The translations under genes were made by a program, and so were the position numbers. The notes under the pieces are model-generated. The model saw only the letters and a list, made by a program, of their open reading frames with translations, searched no databases and was not told the DNA's origin. Positions 17,538 to 25,345 of a DNA stretch of 64,000 nt are shown here, in pieces; within the stretch, counting starts at the first letter, position 1, and every line of letters begins with the position of its first letter. The stretch lies in contig NZ_BCTQ01000027.1 in assembly GCF_001571365.1 (NCBI RefSeq), positions 1-64,000 of the forward strand, in the 5' to 3' direction. This DNA is from Achromobacter denitrificans NBRC 15125 (GTDB taxonomy: Bacteria; Pseudomonadota; Gammaproteobacteria; Burkholderiales; Burkholderiaceae_B).

Positions 17538-17984
17538 ATGGCGGTGCGCGGGACCTGGCTACTTACTTGCCTGCTGCTGGCGGGCGTTGCTCACGCGGGA
17601 TCGGCGCCCGCCGAGCTGGACTGCATTTCCGACAGCGGCAAGGTCGCCCTGAAAGGCGTGATCCCCTCGTCCTCGTCGGACGAGTTGAAGGTCACGCTGA
17701 CCTACGCGGACGGCAGCCTGAGCTTCGATTCGGACACGAGCCCCGGTGTCGCGGTGACGGACTTCCCGCAGTCGGTATTCACCCTGGTCGTGCCCGCCGA
17801 GCGCGCGCATTTGACGCTCTATGCCTTGCCGGCCAGCGTGGACGTGAAGAAACGCGAAAACGGCGACCTCGCCGGCCGGTTCCAGGCCAAGCTGACGGCG
17901 CCTCGGCCGGACTCCGTGTCCGGCATCCAGAGCCGGGCGCCGCTGAAGGCCACCCTGAACTGCGAGTACCGGTATTCGCTATAG
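17538..17984 (+). CDS. Small exported protein of unknown function
   Basis: A 148-residue protein with a clear signal peptide (WLLTCLLLAGVAHAG, cleavage near residue 20). The mature domain is rich in beta-strand patterns (VTLTYADGSLSFDSD, FTLVVPAERAHLTLYAL) and has two cysteines, one at each end (LDCIS and LNCEYRY), that could form a disulfide. CAAGGAGA precedes the start. I do not recognise the family. About 25 codons beyond the TAG stop keep coding-like base use in the same frame. Confidence 0.7.
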   Translation: MAVRGTWLLTCLLLAGVAHAGSAPAELDCISDSGKVALKGVIPSSSSDELKVTLTYADGSLSFDSDTSPGVAVTDFPQSVFTLVVPAERAHLTLYALPASVDVKKRENGDLAGRFQAKLTAPRPDSVSGIQSRAPLKATLNCEYRYSL

Positions 17985-18062
17985 GCCAGCCGGTCCTTTA
18001 CCAAGGTCGCCCGCCGCCAGAGCGGCGGCACCGACTTCAGCGGCAACCAGCTGACGTTCATC
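17985..18062 (+). pseudogene. Possible coding remnant after the TAG stop of the preceding gene
   Basis: In frame with the preceding gene, the codons after TAG read ASRSFTKVARRQSGGTD and on to FSGNQLTFIA, with G or C at nearly every third position. It has no start or ribosome site of its own. It could be a remnant of a deleted gene, a C-terminal extension cut by the stop, or chance in a high-GC spacer. Confidence 0.25.
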
Positions 18063-18088
18063 GCCCGCCCCGCGTCAGTGGGGCGGGC
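18063..18088 (-). terminator. Strong hairpin between convergent genes
   Basis: GCCCGCCCC (18063-18071) pairs with GGGGCGGGC (18080-18088) across an 8-base loop. It follows the stop of the left-reading Bug gene. There is no T-run, so it may be a transcript 3' end stabiliser rather than a classical terminator. Confidence 0.5.
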
Positions 18089-18097
18089 CGCCCGGGA

Positions 18098-19117
18098 TCA
18101 GTCGATGCGGGCGCCGGAGATCTTGACGGCTTCGGCCCATTTCGCGATCTCTTTCTGCACGAAGGCCTGGAACTCCGCGGGCGTGGAGGGCGTGAACTCG
18201 CTGCCTGCGGCGATCATTTTTTCCTTCGCCTTCGGGTCGGACATCACCTCCCGCATGTCCGCGGAGATCTTCTCCACCAACGCCTTGGGCGTTCCCTTGG
18301 GGGCGAAGAAGCCCGACCAGGGCGGCGCGGCGTACCCGGCGAACCCCTGTTCGGCAACCGTGGGATAGTCGGGCGCGCTGGCGAAGCGGTCGGCGGTGGT
18401 CAGCGCAACGATCTTCAGCTTGCCGCTCTTCGCGTAGGCCTGCACGGCGGGCAAGCCGGTAATGCCCACCTGGATCTGGCCGCCCAGCAGGTCGGTCACC
18501 ATGGGCGAGCTGCCGCGGTAGGGAATGTGGGAGATCTCGAACTTGCCTTGGTTCTTGATCAGTTCCATGCCCAGGTGCGAGGCAGTGCCATTGCCGTCCG
18601 AGCCATACGAATAGTGCGCGTCGGGCTTTTTCAGCAGGGCGATGAGTTCTTGCAGATTGTTGGCCGGCACGTCATTGTTGACGATGATGGCGTTGGGGTA
18701 GAGCGTGGCTTGCGTGACGGCCTCGAAGTCCTTGACCGGGTCGTAGCGCATGTTCTTGTAGAGCGAGGTATTGATGCCGTGCGAGCCGGTGACGCCCAGC
18801 ACCAGCGTGTAGCCGTCCGGCGCGGCGCGCGCCACGTACTCGGAACCGACGTTGCCGCCCGCGCCCGGCTTGTTTTCGACGACGACCGCCTGGCCCCACT
18901 TCTTGGACAGGCCTTCCGCCACGAGACGGGCGGTGATGTCGGTGGCGCCGCCGGCCGGGAACGGAACCACGATGGTCACCGGGCGGGTGGGGAATGTGTC
19001 GGCGCTCTGCGCGAAAGCGGGAGCGGCGGCGATGCCGGCGGCGCAGGCCAGCAGCGCCAGCACCTTGCGGCGCAGCGGCGCCCCGGCGCCGGCGGCGTGG
19101 GTGAACGAGTCAGTCAT
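18098..19117 (-). CDS. Bug-family tripartite tricarboxylate transporter receptor
   Basis: A 339-residue periplasmic receptor with a signal peptide (VLALLACAAGIAAAPAFAQ, cleaved near residue 37). Bug motifs are RPVTIVVPFPAGGATDITAR, VENKPGAGGNVGSEYVA and YGSDGNGTASHLGMELI. The start at 19117 has AGGGGG upstream at about eight bases. It is the last gene of the left-reading arm of the GntR locus, 59 bases after the SDR gene, and probably binds the acid degraded by the enzymes encoded with it. No membrane partner is encoded nearby. Confidence 0.9.
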   Translation of the reverse strand: MTDSFTHAAGAGAPLRRKVLALLACAAGIAAAPAFAQSADTFPTRPVTIVVPFPAGGATDITARLVAEGLSKKWGQAVVVENKPGAGGNVGSEYVARAAPDGYTLVLGVTGSHGINTSLYKNMRYDPVKDFEAVTQATLYPNAIIVNNDVPANNLQELIALLKKPDAHYSYGSDGNGTASHLGMELIKNQGKFEISHIPYRGSSPMVTDLLGGQIQVGITGLPAVQAYAKSGKLKIVALTTADRFASAPDYPTVAEQGFAGYAAPPWSGFFAPKGTPKALVEKISADMREVMSDPKAKEKMIAAGSEFTPSTPAEFQAFVQKEIAKWAEAVKISGARID

Positions 19118-19176
19118 ATCTAAACCCCCTGGTAATGTGTGTGATGTAAGCACTGCGTGAGGAAACGGCGGCTCCG

Positions 19177-19950
19177 CTAGATCGCGGTGTATCCCCCGTC
19201 GGCACGAATGTCCGTGCCCGTGATGAACGAGGCTGCCTCGCTGATCAGGAAAACTGCGGTCTGGGCGACTTCTTCGGCGGTGCCCAGGCGGCCGGCGGGA
19301 TACTTGACGGCGAGCGCGTCGCTTGCGGCCTGCGCGCTGCCGTAGCGGGCGGCCAGGCGGCTGGTCGCCACGGCGCCGGGCGACAGGCTCAGGGCGCGGA
19401 TGCCGTCGGCCGCATGGTCCACGGCGATGGCGCGGGCCAGCGCGATGAGCCCCGCCTTGCTCGCGCCATAGGCGCCGCGGCCGGGCGCGGCCACGCTGCC
19501 GAGCTGGGACGCGATGTTCAGCACCACGCCCGCGCCGGCGCGCGCCATGTGGGGAATGGCCCATTTGCTCATCAGCCACGCGCCGGTCAGGTTCACGTCC
19601 AGCGCCTGGCGCCATTGTTCGGGCGCCAGATCCGCGACTTTGCAGCCCGGCGTGACGGCCGCGGCGTTGTTCACCAGCGCGTAGATGCCGCCCCAGTGCG
19701 CGGCGATCTGCTCCACGGCCGTGCGGGTGGCGGCTTCGTCGGCGACGTCGCATGCGAGCGCCAGCGCGCGCGAGTCCGCGTCGGGCAGTGACTGCCGGCT
19801 GCGCTGCAGCATATCGGCGTCGCGATCCAGCAGGGCCACTTGCGCGCCCGCGAGCAGGCAGGAAGCGGCGATCGCCTGGCCGAGGTCGCCGGCCGCGCCG
19901 GTGACGATCACCGTCTTGCCGTGCAGGGTGGGAAGGGGCGTGGCGGTCAT
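19177..19950 (-). CDS. Short-chain dehydrogenase/reductase
   Basis: A 257-residue classical SDR. The cofactor motif is VTGAAGDLGQAIA, NNAAA follows, and the catalytic Ser-Tyr-Lys set is in IASQLGSVA and GAYGASKAG. The C-terminus (FITGTDIRADGGYTAI) is typical. Asp42 of LLDRDAD suggests NAD rather than NADP. The substrate cannot be named. Its start overlaps the stop of the upstream SDR by ATGA, so the two are likely translated together and may carry out successive oxidations. Confidence 0.88.
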   Translation of the reverse strand: MTATPLPTLHGKTVIVTGAAGDLGQAIAASCLLAGAQVALLDRDADMLQRSRQSLPDADSRALALACDVADEAATRTAVEQIAAHWGGIYALVNNAAAVTPGCKVADLAPEQWRQALDVNLTGAWLMSKWAIPHMARAGAGVVLNIASQLGSVAAPGRGAYGASKAGLIALARAIAVDHAADGIRALSLSPGAVATSRLAARYGSAQAASDALAVKYPAGRLGTAEEVAQTAVFLISEAASFITGTDIRADGGYTAI

Positions 19951-20666
19951 AAGGCCATGGCTCCGAGCGAGGCGCCGCCGCAGACGTAGAGTGTCTGCCC
20001 GGTGATGGCGCCGGCTTCCGCGCCCAGGAAAAAAGCGATCGTCGCGGCGACTTCATCGGCGGCGATCAGGCGGCCAAGCGGCAGCGCGATCCCGGGCGGC
20101 GCGCCGCGCTTCGGATCCGTCAGCATGGGCGTGTCGACCGCGCCCGGCGCGACGACGTTGACCGTGATGCCGCGGCCGATCAGCTCGGCTGCCAGGCTGC
20201 GCGCCAGGCCGATCTGCGCGGATTTGGTCGAGGCATAGGCCAGGCGTTGCGAGCGGCCCAGCACGGCGCGGCTGGAAACCAGCACGATCCGGCCGCGCCC
20301 GTCGGGCAGCTGCGGAACCAGCGCCCCGGCCAGCGCGATCGGCGCGGCGCCATGCAGGCGCCAGAGCAGATCCGCGTCTTCCATACGCGTATCCCGCGCG
20401 CCGCCGGTGCGCACCAGGCCGGCGCAATGCACCAGCGCGGTCGGCGCGCAGCCGGACAGGCCGGCGCACAGGCTTTGCAGGGCGGCGGCATCGGACAGGT
20501 CGCACCGCAGGTGCGCGTAGCGATCTTCGGACTCGATGGCGGCGGGCGCGATGTCTATGCCCGTCACCCGCCAGCCGTCCGCCAGCAGCCGCCTGGCCAA
20601 TGCCAGGCCGATTCCGGACGCCGCGCCCGTCAGGACGCAATGCGCCGCAGCATTACGCTCGGTCAT
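19947..20666 (-). CDS. Short-chain dehydrogenase/reductase
   Basis: A 239-residue SDR with TGAASGIGLALARRLL, an acidic GIDIAP after beta-2 suggesting NAD, and the catalytic residues in VSSRAVLG and LAYASTKSAQIG. The end, AITGQTLYVCGGASLG, is normal. It is shorter than its neighbour through a compact middle region. It lies 10 bases after the isocitrate-lyase-family gene and overlaps the next SDR by four bases. Confidence 0.87.
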   Translation of the reverse strand: MTERNAAAHCVLTGAASGIGLALARRLLADGWRVTGIDIAPAAIESEDRYAHLRCDLSDAAALQSLCAGLSGCAPTALVHCAGLVRTGGARDTRMEDADLLWRLHGAAPIALAGALVPQLPDGRGRIVLVSSRAVLGRSQRLAYASTKSAQIGLARSLAAELIGRGITVNVVAPGAVDTPMLTDPKRGAPPGIALPLGRLIAADEVAATIAFFLGAEAGAITGQTLYVCGGASLGAMAL

Positions 20667-20676
20667 GGCGTCGGAC

Positions 20677-21573
20677 TCAGGCGTCCAGCGTGGTGAGGCG
20701 CTTTTCCATGGCTCGCATTTGCTCGTAGCCCATCAGTTCCATGATGTCTTCGATGCCCACGAGCAGGTCGGGGCGGTCCGCGGGCACGCCGGTGGCAACC
20801 ACGCCTTGCATGACCTGCAGGGCCTGGCGCATGCCGTGGATGGCGGCCGCCGGCAACATGCGCGGCAGGCTGATGCGCTTGACGCCGATTTCCTTCAGGC
20901 GCGGCAGCGGAATCAGCGGCGTGGTGGGCCGGTTGCGGATCCCGAAGCCCATGTTGATGCTGACCGGGATGCCCGCCGCGTCCACCAGGCGCTTGATGTC
21001 GTCCTCGGAGCGCACCGCGTCGGGGAACAGCATGTCGGCGCCGGCCCGGGCGTAGGCGCGCGCGCGTTTGACCGCGCCTTCGATGCCTTCGAGGGCGAGC
21101 GAGTCGGTGCGGGCGATGATGACGAAATCGTCGTCGCGCCGCGCCAGGCAGGCAGCCTCGATCTTCTTGACCATCTCGGCTTCGCTGACGACATCCTTGC
21201 CGGGCATGTGGCCGCAGCGCTTCGGGCTGACCTGGTCTTCCAGATTGATGCCCGCGACGCCGGCTTCCTCGAACATCTGCACCGTATGGTAGACGTTCAC
21301 CGGATTGCCGTAGCCGGTATCCGCGTCGGCGGTGAGCGGGATGGAGACGGACCGCGCCAGGTGGCGGCAATGCGTGACGTTCTCCGCCAACCCCATCACG
21401 CCGATGTCGGCGATACCCAGCAGCGCGTTCGACACGGCCGCGCCGCTGGTGCAGGCGGTCTTGAATCCCGCGGCCTCGACCAGGCGGATGCTGTATCCAT
21501 CGTAGACACCAGGGGAGACGATGAAGGGTTCGTTCTTCAGCAATTGCCGGAACTGGTTGCGCGGGTTGTTCAT
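20677..21573 (-). CDS. Isocitrate lyase/PEP mutase superfamily enzyme
   Basis: A 298-residue TIM-barrel enzyme. Motifs are SPGVYDGYSIRLVEAAG, CTSGAAVSNALLG, the metal-binding DADTGYGN and the superfamily loop EDQVSPKRCGHMPGK, where the Cys is the expected acid/base. Relatives include methylisocitrate lyase, dimethylmalate lyase and oxaloacetate decarboxylase; the exact substrate cannot be read from the motifs. ATG 21573 follows GGAG; a TTG 15 bases earlier is less likely. It lies 21 bases downstream of the GntR gene and across a divergent promoter from an aconitase-like gene, which suggests a hydratase-then-lyase sequence. Confidence 0.88.
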   Translation of the reverse strand: MNNPRNQFRQLLKNEPFIVSPGVYDGYSIRLVEAAGFKTACTSGAAVSNALLGIADIGVMGLAENVTHCRHLARSVSIPLTADADTGYGNPVNVYHTVQMFEEAGVAGINLEDQVSPKRCGHMPGKDVVSEAEMVKKIEAACLARRDDDFVIIARTDSLALEGIEGAVKRARAYARAGADMLFPDAVRSEDDIKRLVDAAGIPVSINMGFGIRNRPTTPLIPLPRLKEIGVKRISLPRMLPAAAIHGMRQALQVMQGVVATGVPADRPDLLVGIEDIMELMGYEQMRAMEKRLTTLDA

Positions 21574-21594
21574 GTCGTGCTGCTCCAAAGGGCG

Positions 21595-22317
21595 TTAGGC
21601 GGCCGAGACGGGGTGCCCGGCGATGCCGGACGCCCCTTCCGCCAGATGTTCAAACAGGTGTTGCGCCGCGCGTTCGATGTGCGATCGCATGAGCGACTCC
21701 GCCAGCTCGGCGTCGCGCGCGCGGATGGCGCGCAGGATCTGCCAGTGTTCGGCGTAGGCATCGTCCTTGCGTTCGAGCACGGTGCCGGAATGCCGGCGGT
21801 AGACGCGCAACAGATGATAGAGATCGCCGCAAAGGGCGTTGACGATGCGGGTATTGCCGCTGGCCCGCACGATGCGTTCATGGAAGTCGAACACCCGCGG
21901 AGCGGGCGCGCCGCCATTGGCGGCTTCGAGCCGGCGTTGGCGATCCTGCTCCAGCTCGACCAGCAATTGCGCGATTTCCTCGTCGCTCATGCGGCGCGTG
22001 GCCAGGTTGCAGGCCACGCCTTCCAGCGCCATGCGCATCTGGAAAAGTTCCAGCGCGGACTCCGCCGACAGCGTCACCACGCGTGCCTTGATGTAGGGCT
22101 CGCGGGTGACCAGCTGAATGCCTTGCAGGCGGCGCACGGCTTCGCGCACGGGGCCGCGGCTGACGCCGAATTCCTGTGCCAGCGCCACTTCATTGATGAC
22201 GCTGCCCGGAGCCAGCCGCCCCTGGTAGATCGCGTCCAGCACCTGGCCGAACACCACGTCGGCCAGCGGGCCGGAGGCGTCTTCCTTGGTGGCGATGGAG
22301 GGCGTGGAGGTGTTCAT
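21595..22317 (-). CDS. GntR family regulator (FCD subfamily)
   Basis: A 240-residue GntR regulator. The winged helix (about 17-80) contains VINEVALAQEFGVSRGPVREAVRRL. The helical FCD effector domain follows, with the metal-ligand pattern DFHERIVRASGN, HWQILRAIRARDAELAE and SHIERAA. It is the first gene of the left arm and faces the aconitase-like gene. An ATAGTGTTGACA element lies across its start codon and in the opposite promoter, so it probably represses both arms and responds to an organic acid. Confidence 0.9.
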   Translation of the reverse strand: MNTSTPSIATKEDASGPLADVVFGQVLDAIYQGRLAPGSVINEVALAQEFGVSRGPVREAVRRLQGIQLVTREPYIKARVVTLSAESALELFQMRMALEGVACNLATRRMSDEEIAQLLVELEQDRQRRLEAANGGAPAPRVFDFHERIVRASGNTRIVNALCGDLYHLLRVYRRHSGTVLERKDDAYAEHWQILRAIRARDAELAESLMRSHIERAAQHLFEHLAEGASGIAGHPVSAA

Positions 22318-22358
22318 AGTGTTGACAGCCTATCAAAGGGATCTTAAAAGTGTCAACT
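22316..22358. promoter_or_regulatory. GntR-side operator elements overlapping the gntR promoter and start
   Basis: ATAGTGTTGACA (22316-22327) overlaps the gntR start codon. Read leftward, AGTTGACACT (22358-22349) contains a perfect -35 TTGACA. Both share GTTGACA with the full palindrome before the aconitase-like gene, as expected for an autoregulator. The matching -10 box for gntR is weak. Confidence 0.5.
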
Positions 22359-22545
22359 CTTTTGGAGTTGAGTCGTTTTGCCAAATTGGCCTGCCAGGGC
22401 CGTGCGTCTAGGGTGAGAGGGCTATTTTACCGACGTTCCGCGGGGGTTTTCCCTAGGAGGGAGAGTCCTGTCATCTATCTACACTTGATGGGCGGGGCGG
22501 GAATCTGCATTGCGAGTTCCTATTCTTGATGTCGGTCAAATTCCA

Positions 22546-22581
22546 ATAGTGTTGACACTATGATTTTGAAAGCCGTAAGAT
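22546..22581 (+). promoter_or_regulatory. Palindromic operator and promoter before the aconitase-like gene
   Basis: ATAGTGT-TG-ACACTAT (22546-22561) is a perfect palindrome. It contains TTGACA (22552-22557), which with TAAGAT (22576-22581, 18-base spacing) would make a strong promoter. TATGAT at 22559-22564 is an alternative -10. Repressor binding would block either. Twelve bases are identical to the copy at the gntR start. Confidence 0.65.
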
Positions 22582-25315
22582 GGAACCAGTTGAGATTTTC
22601 CCGATTACCGCTGCCATGATCCAGTCTTTCTCCTGTCGCGGCAGGGCGCTGCGCTACGCGGACCTGTCCGAATCCGCCCGCGCCGCCGGCCGTGACCTCC
22701 GCCGTTATCCCTATGTCATCCGCGTGCTGCTGGAGAACCTCCTGCGGCACCGCGCGTGGGGGGCGGCCGTCACGGAAGAAGAGATCGGCAGGCTGTGGGA
22801 CTGGCGCGAACATCTGGGGGCGGACCTGCCGCTGCACGTGGCCCGCGTGATCCTCCCCGACTCCAGCGGATTGCCCGTATTGCAGGACCTCGCGGCACTG
22901 CGCGATGCCGTGGCCCTTGCCGGCGGCGATGCGGCGCAGGTCGATACCCGCATTCCTGTCGACCTGATCGTCGACCATTCGCTGCAGGTCGATCATTGGG
23001 GCGATGCCAGCGCGGTGCAACGCAACCTGCGCCGCGAGTTCGAACGCAACGACGAACGCTACCGCTTCCTGAAATGGGCGCAGCAGGCCTACAAGGGCTT
23101 GCGCGTCATCACGCCGGGCATCGGCATCATCCATCAGGTGAATCTGGAGTACCTGGCGCCGATCGTGGCGCGGCAGGTGCGGCCGGACGGCGAATGGGCC
23201 TATCCCGATTTCGTGATCGGCGGCGATTCGCACACGCCCATGGTCAACGCGCTGGGCGTGCTGGGCTGGGGCGTGGGCGGCATCGACGCCGAAGCGGCCC
23301 TGCTCGGGCAGGCGTACACCTTTCCCGTCCCGGAAGTGGTCGGGGTGCGGCTGCATGGCGCCATCGAGGCGCCCGCGCTGACGACGGACGCGGCCTTGCT
23401 GATCACGCAGCAATTGCGCGCCGCGGGCGTGGTGGGCAGCATGGTCGAATTCTTCGGGCCCGCGGTGGCGGCGCTCAGCGTGCCCGAGCGCGCCACCATC
23501 GCCAACATGGCGCCGGAATACGGCGCCACCTGCGGCTTCTTTCCGATCGATGCGCGCACGCTGGACTACGCCCGCATCACCGGGCGCGATGAGGAGCAGT
23601 TGGCGCTGATCGACGCCTACGCGCGCGCCAACCAGCTGTGGCGCGACGCCGGCGATGCGGCGCCGGCCTACAGCCGCGTGATCGAGATCGACCTGTCGGC
23701 AGCTCGCCCCAGCGTGGCCGGTCCGCGCCGTCCGCAAGACCGCATGGACGCCGGCGACGTCCCGGCGGACTTCCGCCGCCGCCTGGCCGAGCCCGTCGCG
23801 GAGGGCGGCTTCGGCGTGGACGCGGCCGCCGTGGCCGCGCATCCGCCTCGCCGCGACGCCGCAGGCCACGGTTCGGTGGCGCTGGCGGCCATCACCTCTT
23901 GCACCAACACCTCCAATCCGGGCGTGATGCTGGCCGCCGGGCTGGTGGCGCGGAAGGCGCTGGCGCTCGGCCTGACGCCGCCGGCCTGGATCAAGCGCTC
24001 GCTCGCGCCGGGCTCGCGCGCCGTGACCCGCTACCTGGAGTCCGCGGGCCTGCTGGCGCCGCTGCAGGCGCAGGGCTTCCACGTAATCGGCTACGGCTGC
24101 ACCACCTGCGGCGGCAAATCGGGTCCGCTGGAACCGGCGATGGCCGATGCCATCGCCGAGGGCGGCCTGGTGGCGGCGGCGGTGCTGTCGGGCAACCGAA
24201 ATTTCGAAGGACGCATCCACAAGCTGCTGCGCGCCAACTACATCGGCTCGCCCGCGATGGTGGTGCTGTACGCGCTGGCGGGGCGCATCGACATCGATTT
24301 CGAGCGCGAGCCGCTGGGCCCGGGCACGGACGGCGCGCCGGTCTATCTGCGCGACGTCTGGCCCAGCCAGGATGAGATAGCCGCCTTGTTGCCCTTGGCC
24401 TCGGATCCGGCGCTGTTCGCGGAAGTCTACGATCCCGCCAGCCTCGATAGCGCGATCTGGCGCGACCTGGAAGCCCCCTCGGGGTTGCGCTTTCCGTGGG
24501 ACCCGGACTCGCAGTATCTGGTGGAGCCCCCGTTCTTCAAGGCGCGGCCGGGACGCGATGCCCTCGCCGACCTGGCCGCCAGCCTGGGGCGCGGACGCGT
24601 GCTCGCCGCATTCGGCGACTCCCTGACCACGGATCACATTTCGCCCAGCGGCGAAATCCCGGTCGACACCCCCGCCGGCCAATACCTGCTGGAGCAGGGC
24701 GTGGCGCCGCGCGACTTCAATACCTACGTCGCGCGCCGCTGCAACCATCACGTCATGACGCGCGCGACCTTCGCCAACATCCGCATCAAGAATGCCCTGG
24801 TCTCAGGTGTGGAGGGGGGAGTGACGGTCCATTATCCGGATGGCGAGCGCATGGCGGTGGTCGATGCCGCGCGCGCCTATCGCGATGCCGGCGAGGCCAG
24901 CGTCATCCTGGCGGGCAGGGATTACGGCATGGGCAGCAGCCGCGACTGGGCCGCCAAGGGATCGGCGCTCCTGGGCGTGCGCGCGGTGATCGCGGAATCC
25001 TTCGAGCGCATCCATCGCGCCAACCTGGTGGGGATGGGCGTATTGCCGCTGGCGTTCGCTGCGGGACAGGGTTGGCGCCAGCTGGGCCTGACCGGCGCCG
25101 AGCTCCTGCGCTTCGCCAACGTGGAGAACGGCGTGCTGAAGGGCGAGCCCATCGAGGTGGAGGCCGAGGACGGCGAGCGCCGCATGCGCTTCCAGGTCCA
25201 TGCCCAGGTGCTCACGCAGGCCGAACGCAAGCTCATGGCGGAGGGCGGGATTCCGTCCAGTGTCCTCAATTCCTTTTTGAACGAAACGGCGGCCGCGAAC
25301 GCGGCGCATTGCTGA
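22580..25315 (+). CDS. Aconitase A-family hydro-lyase with altered active-site residues
   Basis: A 911-residue AcnA-type protein. The 4Fe-4S ligands are Cys441 (ITSCTNTSNP), Cys507 and Cys510. SGNRNFEGR, GDSLTTDHISPSG and GMGSSRDWAAKG are conserved. AcnA normally has CTTCIGNSG; here it is CTTCGGKSG, with Gly511 and Lys513, and RRGNHEVM has become RRCNHHVM. This suggests a hydroxy-acid other than citrate. No close copy of other citrate-cycle genes is nearby. If transcription starts from TTGACA/TAAGAT, the real start is ATG 22616 (899 residues); no clear ribosome site supports either choice. It begins the right arm of the GntR locus. Confidence 0.88.
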   Translation: MEPVEIFPITAAMIQSFSCRGRALRYADLSESARAAGRDLRRYPYVIRVLLENLLRHRAWGAAVTEEEIGRLWDWREHLGADLPLHVARVILPDSSGLPVLQDLAALRDAVALAGGDAAQVDTRIPVDLIVDHSLQVDHWGDASAVQRNLRREFERNDERYRFLKWAQQAYKGLRVITPGIGIIHQVNLEYLAPIVARQVRPDGEWAYPDFVIGGDSHTPMVNALGVLGWGVGGIDAEAALLGQAYTFPVPEVVGVRLHGAIEAPALTTDAALLITQQLRAAGVVGSMVEFFGPAVAALSVPERATIANMAPEYGATCGFFPIDARTLDYARITGRDEEQLALIDAYARANQLWRDAGDAAPAYSRVIEIDLSAARPSVAGPRRPQDRMDAGDVPADFRRRLAEPVAEGGFGVDAAAVAAHPPRRDAAGHGSVALAAITSCTNTSNPGVMLAAGLVARKALALGLTPPAWIKRSLAPGSRAVTRYLESAGLLAPLQAQGFHVIGYGCTTCGGKSGPLEPAMADAIAEGGLVAAAVLSGNRNFEGRIHKLLRANYIGSPAMVVLYALAGRIDIDFEREPLGPGTDGAPVYLRDVWPSQDEIAALLPLASDPALFAEVYDPASLDSAIWRDLEAPSGLRFPWDPDSQYLVEPPFFKARPGRDALADLAASLGRGRVLAAFGDSLTTDHISPSGEIPVDTPAGQYLLEQGVAPRDFNTYVARRCNHHVMTRATFANIRIKNALVSGVEGGVTVHYPDGERMAVVDAARAYRDAGEASVILAGRDYGMGSSRDWAAKGSALLGVRAVIAESFERIHRANLVGMGVLPLAFAAGQGWRQLGLTGAELLRFANVENGVLKGEPIEVEAEDGERRMRFQVHAQVLTQAERKLMAEGGIPSSVLNSFLNETAAANAAHC

Positions 25316-25345
25316 CAACGCGCATCTCTCGGGAAAGACGAAATC

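Noticed and set aside
22520..24751. A 743-codon open frame on the minus strand
   Set aside because: It is opposite the aconitase-like gene, whose cluster cysteines and motifs prove the plus-strand reading.
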